A program made the position numbers and the translations under genes. This document shows, one piece after another, positions 6,267-11,536 of a stretch of 11,536 nucleotides of DNA (position 1 is its first letter; every line of letters starts with the position of its first letter). The notes beneath the pieces were generated by a model. That model saw only the letters and a program-made list of their open reading frames with translations. It had not been told where the DNA came from and ran no database searches. Location: assembly GCA_020434645.1 (NCBI GenBank), contig JAGRAK010000033.1:1-11536 (forward strand). Direction: 5' to 3'. The stretch comes from Bdellovibrionales bacterium (GTDB taxonomy: Bacteria; Bdellovibrionota; Bdellovibrionia; Bdellovibrionales; UBA1609).

Positions 6267-7852
6267 ACGTAGAACTGGCCACTCAAATTTTAAAATTATT
6301 ATCTCAGTCTGGAGTGGCTGATTATATCGTTTGCGCAGGAGCTCGAAATGCTCCTTTTGTTAAATTGTTGGGTCAGTCCACTGGCGCTCGAGTGAGTCAT
6401 TTTTTTGATGAACGGGCTGCTGGTTTTTTTGCGCTCGGCCGTGCTCGGCGCGACGGGCGACCAGTTGCGGTCATCACAACTTCAGGAACAGCCGTTGCTG
6501 AACTTTTACCGAGCGCGATTGAAGCTTTTTACACGGGTGTTCCGCTCGTGTTTGTAACGGCCGATCGCCCTGCAGACTTTAGAGGCTCAGCAGCCCCTCA
6601 GGCCATTGAACAAGTTGGTATTTATTCACACTACACCAAAATGAGCTTTGATATTTGTGAGTTAGATCAAGTCACGAAAATTCAATTGGCTGCAGATGGG
6701 ATGACCCATATCAACATTTGTTTTTCTGAGCCGCTTATTGATAATGAAGTGTCGTCACTTGATTTGTCGCCTCCAAATTGGGGTCTAAAAATATCATCTG
6801 CAAATAGTGCTGTTGAACTTGAAAAAACTGACAAAAATTTTAAAAAGTTGAAAGAGCAGATTCAAAAGTTGAGTAAACCACTGGTTGTGCTCGGTGCAAT
6901 TCCGTCTTCATATCGAAGTGCAATCTTTGAGCAACTGCAGACTATGCAAGCGCCAATCTATGCTGAAGCTTTATCGGGGCTGAGGGAAGCACCTGAGCTT
7001 GCGGCATTTACAATTCGATGTGGTTCAGACCTTTTAACTCCAGTTGAGTTTAGTCAGAACTTTGATTCAGTTATTCGCATCGGCTCTGTGCCGACTCTAC
7101 GTCTATGGCGTGATCTTGAAATGAGTTTGCAGTCGACACCTGTAATTTCAGTGTGTGATTTGCCATTTTCTGGTTTGGCAAGAGGTTTGAATACTCTAGT
7201 TACATTTGAACAGTGGCTTCAGAATTCGAAAGACTTGAAGTTTTCGCACGGGGAAAATATTTTGAATCGCGCGCAAACAATTGCAGCTCAAAAAGAACAG
7301 CTATTAGTTGATCACCCAACCGCAGAGCCGTCATTTTTTAAATGGTTGTCTGCCGAGATCCCTCAAAACTCTCAAGTTTTTTTAGGTAATAGTTTGCCCA
7401 TACGAGAGTGGGATTTCGCCGCAACTACTCACAATAAAAACTTTAAGATTCTTGCGAACCGAGGCGCCAATGGAATTGATGGTTTAATCTCAACTTTTCT
7501 GGGTTCAGCAAAATCTGAAGTCGAAAACTGGATTATTCTCGGTGACCTCAGTGCGCTTTATGATCTCAATGCGTTAGTAGGAGCATCTCTAGCTGAGGGT
7601 CATAATTTGCGTGTTGTTGTAGTGAATAATGGCGGCGGACAAATTTTTAAAAAAATGTTTCAAGATAAAAATTTTATTAATGCGCACGAAATTGAGTTTT
7701 CAAAATGGGCTGAAATGTTCAGCTGGGATTATGTGAAGGTCATCAAGCCCGAAACACTGCAGTTAAAGCCGAGGCCAACTGTTATTGAGTTATGCCCGAG
7801 TGCCGCGACTACTGAGCTGTTTTGGGCTAGGTATGAGGAGCTATTTCGATGA
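6263..7852 (+). CDS. menD: SEPHCHC synthase (2-succinyl-5-enolpyruvyl-6-hydroxy-3-cyclohexene-1-carboxylate synthase)
   Basis: A thiamine-diphosphate enzyme that adds a decarboxylated 2-oxoglutarate unit to isochorismate. At 529 residues it is slightly shorter than the usual ~550. The N-terminal pyrimidine-binding domain shows AGARNAPF (25-32, in place of the common PGSRSxPL), FFDERAAGFFALG (47-59) with the cofactor-activating Glu50, TTSGTA (72-77), TADRPADFR (99-107) and an APQAIEQ stretch (111-117). The C-terminal diphosphate/Mg domain shows GDLSALYDLNAL (427-438) and NNGGGQIF (455-462), the GDG...NN-type motif in its MenD form. The start ATG overlaps the menF stop and the stop overlaps the menH start, both as ATGA. 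Identification is very secure, because GDxSxxxDLN with NNxGGxIF is typical of MenD. Confidence 0.96.
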   Translation: MNVELATQILKLLSQSGVADYIVCAGARNAPFVKLLGQSTGARVSHFFDERAAGFFALGRARRDGRPVAVITTSGTAVAELLPSAIEAFYTGVPLVFVTADRPADFRGSAAPQAIEQVGIYSHYTKMSFDICELDQVTKIQLAADGMTHINICFSEPLIDNEVSSLDLSPPNWGLKISSANSAVELEKTDKNFKKLKEQIQKLSKPLVVLGAIPSSYRSAIFEQLQTMQAPIYAEALSGLREAPELAAFTIRCGSDLLTPVEFSQNFDSVIRIGSVPTLRLWRDLEMSLQSTPVISVCDLPFSGLARGLNTLVTFEQWLQNSKDLKFSHGENILNRAQTIAAQKEQLLVDHPTAEPSFFKWLSAEIPQNSQVFLGNSLPIREWDFAATTHNKNFKILANRGANGIDGLISTFLGSAKSEVENWIILGDLSALYDLNALVGASLAEGHNLRVVVVNNGGGQIFKKMFQDKNFINAHEIEFSKWAEMFSWDYVKVIKPETLQLKPRPTVIELCPSAATTELFWARYEELFR

Positions 7853-8574
7853 CTAGAATAGTTTGTCTGCATGGTTTTTTAGGAAAGCCAAGTGATTGGC
7901 AGCCTGTTGTTGAGGCCTTTCATCGAATGGCTCCTGATGTACAAATCGATGTTGTTGATATTTTTTCTACTAAACAAAACTTAAAATTTAAGACCATGGC
8001 CGATTGGGCTAAGAAGTTTAATGACGACCAAAAGTCGAAGCATGTGGAGCGCAATATCTTAGTCGGCTACTCAATGGGGGGTCGCTTAGCTTTGCAGGCC
8101 GCAATAGATAAGCCCGGTCTTTGGGACGAAGTTATACTGATATCATCGCATCCGGGGTTGATTGATCATGATGTGAAGGCTAAGCGCCTCGCTTCAGATA
8201 AAGAGTGGGCTGATAAGTTTTTAAATATTTCTTGGTCTGATGTTGTGAGTCTTTGGAATGATCAACCCGTATTTGCTGGCAGTGAAGAGCCTGAGCGTAA
8301 AGAAGGTGACTTTAATAAAGAGCTTGTGGCGATGTCCTTAGTGAATTGGTCATTGGCGACCCAAGAGTTTTTGGGTGAAGAGATTCGCCAGTTAAGCCCA
8401 AAACTTCATTGGTATGCCGGAGAAAAAGATTTAAAGTATCGCGAGTTGTTTCAGGCCTTACAAAGCGATGGCTTTATCACTGATTTTCACATTATTCGCG
8501 GGGCAGGGCATAGGGTGATTTTTGACAAACCCTATGATTTTGCCCATCAGCTTGTTCACGATCTCAAATTGTAG
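7849..8574 (+). CDS. menH: SHCHC synthase, alpha/beta hydrolase fold
   Basis: Eliminates pyruvate from SEPHCHC to give SHCHC. It has 241 residues with no signal peptide, so it is cytoplasmic. It shows LHGFLGKPSDW (7-17, oxyanion region), the nucleophile elbow GYSMGGRLAL (73-82) with Ser75, SSHPGL (99-104), an RLAS..EWA stretch (113-121), a WNDQPVF stretch (136-142), Asp194 in GEKDLKY and His221 in GAGH. The Ser-Asp-His triad is complete. The HPGL and W..QPVF segments are typical of MenH rather than of general hydrolases. GAGGAG (7835-7840) sits 8 nt before the ATG, and the start overlaps the menD stop by 4 nt. Homologous hydrolases exist, but context and motifs agree. Confidence 0.93.
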   Translation: MTRIVCLHGFLGKPSDWQPVVEAFHRMAPDVQIDVVDIFSTKQNLKFKTMADWAKKFNDDQKSKHVERNILVGYSMGGRLALQAAIDKPGLWDEVILISSHPGLIDHDVKAKRLASDKEWADKFLNISWSDVVSLWNDQPVFAGSEEPERKEGDFNKELVAMSLVNWSLATQEFLGEEIRQLSPKLHWYAGEKDLKYRELFQALQSDGFITDFHIIRGAGHRVIFDKPYDFAHQLVHDLKL

Positions 8575-8619
8575 TAACTAAGGCCGTCAATAGCCAAATA
8601 TATAACTGGAGGAAAAGTC
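8575..8619 (+). promoter_or_regulatory. menH-menB gap with a strong ribosome binding site
   Basis: GGAGGA (8608-8613) lies 6 nt before the menB ATG and is the best Shine-Dalgarno match in the window. menB thus starts independently, whereas its upstream neighbours are coupled by overlaps. I see no convincing promoter or terminator in the 45 nt; a TATAAC at 8601-8606 has no matching -35. Confidence 0.55.
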
Positions 8620-9447
8620 ATGCTCCCAAAAGAAAATTGGATCAAAATTAAAGAGTACACAGACATTCGTTTGGAGCGGACTGAAGACGGTGTGGCTAAG
8701 GTCACCATCAACAGACCAGAAGTGCATAATGCATTTCGTCCGCAAACTGTAATGGAATTAAAAGACGCTTTTGAAATTTGTCGTGAAGATTCAAGCCTAG
8801 GCGTTGTGATCTTAACGGGTGAGGGCGATCAGGCATTTTGTTCGGGTGGAGACCAGAAGGTCCGTGGACATGCCGGTTATGTGGGTTCAGACGGTGTGCC
8901 TCGCTTAAATGTTCTCGATTTACAAAAAATGATTCGTTACATGCCAAAACCTGTTATCGCTATGGTGGCTGGTTATGCTATTGGCGGAGGTCATGTTTTG
9001 CATGTTGTTTGCGATCTCACCATTTGCGCCGATAACGCAAAATTTGGTCAGACCGGTCCTAAGGTGGGCAGTTTTGATGGTGGTCTTGGCTCAAGTTACT
9101 TGGCTCGCATTGTGGGTCAGAAAAAAGCTCGAGAGATTTGGTTCTTGTGTCGTCAATATGGTGCCGATGAAGCTTTGCAAATGGGCCTTGTTAATAAAGT
9201 GGTGCCAGTAAGTGAACTTGAGCATGAAACTTTAAAATGGTCACGAGAGATGCTTGCGCATTCTCCGCTGGCTATTCGTTGCTTAAAGTCGGCTCTCAAT
9301 GCTGATTGTGACGGTCAGATGGGTCTTCAAGATTTGGCCGGTAATGCGACGCTACTTTATTATATGTCTGAAGAGGCAAAAGAAGGCAAAAACGCTTTTG
9401 TCGAAAAACGTAAACCTGAATTTTCAAAATTTCCTCGTCTACCTTAA
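8620..9447 (+). CDS. menB: 1,4-dihydroxy-2-naphthoyl-CoA synthase
   Basis: Closes the second ring of the naphthoquinone: o-succinylbenzoyl-CoA to DHNA-CoA. It is a 275-residue crotonase-fold enzyme, normally hexameric. It matches the family almost throughout: RPEVHNAFRP (32-41), CSGGDQKVRG (74-83), NVLDLQ (97-102), VAGYAIGGGHVLHVVCDLT (116-134), FGQTGPKVGSFDGG (142-155), LARIVGQKKAREIW (161-174) and a C-terminal EKRKPEFSKFPRLP. Gln144, Gly146 and Trp174 have the same spacing as Gln154, Gly156 and Trp184 of E. coli MenB. This marks the bicarbonate-using type I enzyme; type II enzymes carry an Asp in place of the Gly. This is the most conserved protein in the window. Unlike its neighbours it follows a 45-nt gap with its own strong ribosome site. 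Confidence 0.97.
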   Translation: MLPKENWIKIKEYTDIRLERTEDGVAKVTINRPEVHNAFRPQTVMELKDAFEICREDSSLGVVILTGEGDQAFCSGGDQKVRGHAGYVGSDGVPRLNVLDLQKMIRYMPKPVIAMVAGYAIGGGHVLHVVCDLTICADNAKFGQTGPKVGSFDGGLGSSYLARIVGQKKAREIWFLCRQYGADEALQMGLVNKVVPVSELEHETLKWSREMLAHSPLAIRCLKSALNADCDGQMGLQDLAGNATLLYYMSEEAKEGKNAFVEKRKPEFSKFPRLP

Positions 9448-9454
9448 AAATGTT

Positions 9455-9464
9455 GGGGGTGGGG
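9455..9464 (+). promoter_or_regulatory. G-rich tract before the GTG start of menA
   Basis: GGGGGTGGGG ends 2 nt before the GTG at 9467. Its first half is spaced about 6 nt from the start and could serve as a Shine-Dalgarno site. It is the only plausible one near the point where MenA homology begins. Confidence 0.4.
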
Positions 9465-9466
9465 TT

Positions 9467-10339
9467 GTGATTCGGTGGTTACTGGCCGCGCGACCGAAAA
9501 CATTGACTGCGGCGATTGTTCCAATTGTGGCGGCGACGGCGCTTGTTCGAGCCAATGGTTACGCGATTCATTGGTGGGTGACGGGGCTTTGTTTATTTTC
9601 AGCTCTGTGTATTCAGGTGGCCACAAATTTTATCAATGATGCCATTGATTTTGATAAAGGTGCTGACACCGCTGAACGAATTGGCCCCACCCGGGTGACT
9701 CAATCTGGATTAATTACCCAAAAGACTTTGTATCGTGTTTCGGCTGTCTTGTTGTTGCTTGCATTTTTTGCGGGTGTTCCGCTTGTCTATCTTGGCGGCT
9801 GGCCAATTGTGATTGTGGGAGTATTGTCATTATTGATGGCGTATTCATATACAGGTGGGCCAATGCCTTTGGCATATCTCGGCCTTGGCGACTTATTCGT
9901 GGTGATTTTTTTTGGTCTTATTGCCGTCGGTGGAGTTTATTTTATACAAACAGGTCATTATTCAACTTCAGCCTTGGTTTTAGGGCTACAGATTGGCTTT
10001 TTATCGACAGTATTGATAGCAATCAATAATTTGAGAGATGTTCACCAAGACGTAAAGGCCAATAAAAAAACTTTGGCTGTGCGATTTGGGATCTTGTTTG
10101 TGCGAACTGAAATTGTACTACTCATTATGGTGAGTTTTCTTTTGCAGGTTTATTGGCTTCGCGAGGGATCTCTTCGTGCAGCGTTATTACCGCTTATTTT
10201 TCTACCATTTGCGATTCGATTATTGCGCCAAATCGCAAAGAATGACCCCTCGCCAATATATAATAGGTATCTAGCCCAGTCGGCGCTGTTACATGTTGGA
10301 TTTGGGCTCGTTCTTTCGGTAGGATTATACTTGAAATGA
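9467..10339 (+). CDS. menA: 1,4-dihydroxy-2-naphthoate polyprenyltransferase
   Basis: An integral-membrane UbiA-superfamily enzyme that attaches the polyprenyl side chain to DHNA, giving demethylmenaquinone. With the GTG at 9467 it has 290 residues, close to the usual ~300, and starts like the family (RWLLAARPKTL). Longer versions reading from within menB overlap that gene by about 150 nt and add unrelated residues. The first Asp-rich motif is NFINDAIDFDKGAD (54-67), followed by RIGPTRVTQSG (71-81); the second is NNLRDVHQD (187-195), followed by KKTLAVRFG (200-208). YTGGPMPLAYLGLGD (128-142) is also typical. Roughly eight or nine hydrophobic segments are spread over residues 12-290. The gene starts 19 nt after menB and its stop overlaps the menC start as ATGA. 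The function is secure; the exact start is moderately so. Confidence 0.93.
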   Translation: MIRWLLAARPKTLTAAIVPIVAATALVRANGYAIHWWVTGLCLFSALCIQVATNFINDAIDFDKGADTAERIGPTRVTQSGLITQKTLYRVSAVLLLLAFFAGVPLVYLGGWPIVIVGVLSLLMAYSYTGGPMPLAYLGLGDLFVVIFFGLIAVGGVYFIQTGHYSTSALVLGLQIGFLSTVLIAINNLRDVHQDVKANKKTLAVRFGILFVRTEIVLLIMVSFLLQVYWLREGSLRAALLPLIFLPFAIRLLRQIAKNDPSPIYNRYLAQSALLHVGFGLVLSVGLYLK

Positions 10340-11325
10340 AGATTTGGTTTTCGACATATCAGCTTTATCCTAAAACCGCACTGAACAGCCGTGTTAAGGT
10401 GAAGTATCGTAAGGGTGCGCTCCTGCGCATACGATTTCCTGATGAATCTGTAGGCTATGCCGATCTGTGCCCATTTTCAGAAATGGGTGATCGGCCTCTT
10501 GATTTTGAACTTCGCCACATTGCGCTTTCTAAGCCGACAGACTTAGGGGCAAGATCTCTTTATTATGCTCAAAAAGATGCGGAGGCTCGCAAGCGAGGCA
10601 TTCGTTTGTATGATTCGACCATCAGGATAAAAAATCATTTTCTTATTCCAGATATTTTAGGATTTGATCTTGAGCGTGTGGCGAAAATCGAAGCCGACGG
10701 ATACACCGAGTTTAAAATAAAAATGGGGCGTGATTTAGTCGCTGAAACTGCGAAAGTTGAGCATCTATCAAATCGCATATCACCTGGGACTCGCCTGCGT
10801 CTCGATTTTAATTGCTCGATGAATCGTGAGCGTTTTGTTGAATGGTTTGAAAAAAACCAAAAGTGGCTTCGTTCAGTATTAGAGTTTATTGAAGATCCTT
10901 TCACTTATGAGTCTAAAGATTGGCGTGAAATATCAAACAAATATAATATAACTTTTGCTCTCGACCGTGCGGCTGATCCAATAGTCACCGAGGCCGCAGG
11001 GGCTGGAGTTATTGTGATTAAGCCAGCAGTTCAAGATCCTGAAATCATCGTACAAAGGTTTATCGACACAGATAAAAAGTTTGTATTTACTCATCATATG
11101 GATTTTCCGCTAGGGCAAATGTCTGCATTTTATGCGGCACAATCACTTTTTAATGGCATTCAAAATCAGATGTTAACATGTGGGCTTCAGCATCATGATA
11201 TTTATGAGGGTTTTACTTTTCAAAATGCTATCACTGCCGATGGCCCTTATATACTGCCACCTGATGGAGTGGGGCTTGGGTTTGATAAGCTTCTCGAATC
11301 GCAGACATGGACGGTCTTAAAATAA
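10336..11325 (+). CDS. menC: o-Succinylbenzoate synthase, enolase superfamily
   Basis: Dehydrates SHCHC to o-succinylbenzoate. It has 329 residues in the muconate-lactonizing/enolase fold with a divergent N-terminal capping domain. The barrel residues are visible: FKIKMG with Lys127 and Lys129 (the KxK base), LRLDFN with metal ligand Asp157, EFIEDPF with Glu186, FALDRAAD with Asp210 and VIVIKPA with Lys229. The third metal motif reads ALDRA where many members have ALDES, and near the C-terminus there is a DFPLGQM stretch (256-262) instead of the common SSLG. This protein family is known to be very divergent between phyla, so the differences do not argue against function. The start overlaps the menA stop (ATGA, 10336-10339), with AGGA at 10321-10324 a little far upstream. 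Its position between menA and menE supports the call. Confidence 0.92.
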   Translation: MKIWFSTYQLYPKTALNSRVKVKYRKGALLRIRFPDESVGYADLCPFSEMGDRPLDFELRHIALSKPTDLGARSLYYAQKDAEARKRGIRLYDSTIRIKNHFLIPDILGFDLERVAKIEADGYTEFKIKMGRDLVAETAKVEHLSNRISPGTRLRLDFNCSMNRERFVEWFEKNQKWLRSVLEFIEDPFTYESKDWREISNKYNITFALDRAADPIVTEAAGAGVIVIKPAVQDPEIIVQRFIDTDKKFVFTHHMDFPLGQMSAFYAAQSLFNGIQNQMLTCGLQHHDIYEGFTFQNAITADGPYILPPDGVGLGFDKLLESQTWTVLK

Positions 11326-11345
11326 TTTTTTGTGGTGAAGTGTAA

Positions 11346-11536
11346 ATGAGTAATGGTCAGTTTATCGATTGGGGATCGAGTGATACACACTTGATATTGA
11401 ATCCTAAGTTGCCTATTGAGCAGAAGCAAACCCCTAATTCTGCAGCGTTGCCTTATTTACCGGGACATTTATGGTTAGCCTCATCGGGAGTAAGTGCCGA
11501 TTCTGGTAAAAATTTAAAATTGTATGGACTGAATAT
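11346..11536 (+). CDS. menE: o-Succinylbenzoate-CoA ligase, N-terminal fragment cut by right edge
   Basis: Only the first 63 codons are inside the window. The ATG at 11346 follows GGTGAAG (11334-11340) by 5 nt and lies 20 nt after menC. HLWLASSGVSADSGKN (41-56) resembles the serine/glycine-rich ATP-binding loop of adenylate-forming enzymes (TSGTTGxPK), with a Lys near the expected place. That loop normally lies about 130-150 residues into acyl-CoA synthetases, so this protein appears to lack most of the usual N-terminal region, as some compact MenE proteins do. The call rests on this one motif plus position: the step after MenC is CoA activation by MenE, and every other men gene of the route is already present. 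The C-terminal half cannot be judged. Confidence 0.7.
   Translation, partial: MSNGQFIDWGSSDTHLILNPKLPIEQKQTPNSAALPYLPGHLWLASSGVSADSGKNLKLYGLN

Noticed and set aside
9299..9466. Longer menA starting inside menB
   Set aside because: The extra residues have no MenA character and would lie across the highly conserved MenB C-terminus. The GTG at 9467 gives the normal family length and N-terminus.
9450..9470. A six-codon frame (ATG at 9450 to TGA at 9468-9470) whose stop overlaps the menA GTG start
   Set aside because: It has no ribosome binding site and lies in a G-rich tract that is more simply read as the menA ribosome site. Overlap by chance is easy at this length.
1..11536. Mobile elements, CRISPR arrays, tRNA genes, riboswitches or phage genes
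   Set aside because: I saw no transposase, direct-repeat array, cloverleaf sequence or conserved leader RNA. Nearly every base is accounted for by biosynthetic genes.

Overview
The window is a dense biosynthetic locus with twelve genes and almost no non-coding DNA. It runs from the shikimate pathway (to chorismate) into the classical o-succinylbenzoate menaquinone pathway. Codons are moderately AT-rich. The set of proteins, the tight packing and the divergent MenC/MenE types suggest a Gram-negative bacterium of the Bdellovibrio type (Bdellovibrionota). That placement is an impression from protein character, not a phylogenetic result. I see no tRNA, rRNA, mobile element, CRISPR array or sign of recent transfer.

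Layout. (1) Positions 1-3513, plus strand: the C-terminal half of aroA (EPSP synthase, cut by the left edge), then one 596-residue protein that fuses shikimate kinase, type I 3-dehydroquinate dehydratase and shikimate dehydrogenase, then aroC (chorismate synthase). (2) Positions 3547-5093, minus strand: a two-gene unit of a stand-alone type I-beta DAHP synthase (aroF-type, first step of the shikimate pathway) followed by menG/ubiE (last step of menaquinone synthesis). (3) Positions 5172-11536, plus strand: menF, menD, menH, menB, menA, menC and the start of menE, cut by the right edge. The two plus-strand blocks converge on or diverge from the central minus-strand pair. The only sizeable gaps are 33 bp (aroC/menG), 78 bp (aroF/menF, divergent promoters), 45 bp (menH/menB), 19 bp (menB/menA) and 20 bp (menC/menE).

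How it works together. DAHP synthase feeds the shikimate pathway. AroA, the fusion protein and AroC supply the later steps to chorismate, although DHQ synthase (aroB) is not visible. MenF converts chorismate to isochorismate, MenD and MenH make SHCHC, MenC makes o-succinylbenzoate, MenE activates it, MenB closes the naphthoate ring, MenA prenylates it in the membrane and MenG methylates the product. Only the DHNA-CoA thioesterase and the polyprenyl diphosphate synthase of the menaquinone route are not seen here.

Most notable is the trifunctional shikimate protein. With aroA directly upstream and overlapping it by 4 nt, the order EPSPS, shikimate kinase, dehydroquinase, shikimate dehydrogenase is the same as in the eukaryotic AROM pentafunctional enzyme. 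Six gene junctions are exact ATGA stop/start overlaps, which implies heavy translational coupling. The visible start of MenE also indicates a compact form that lacks most of the usual N-terminal region.
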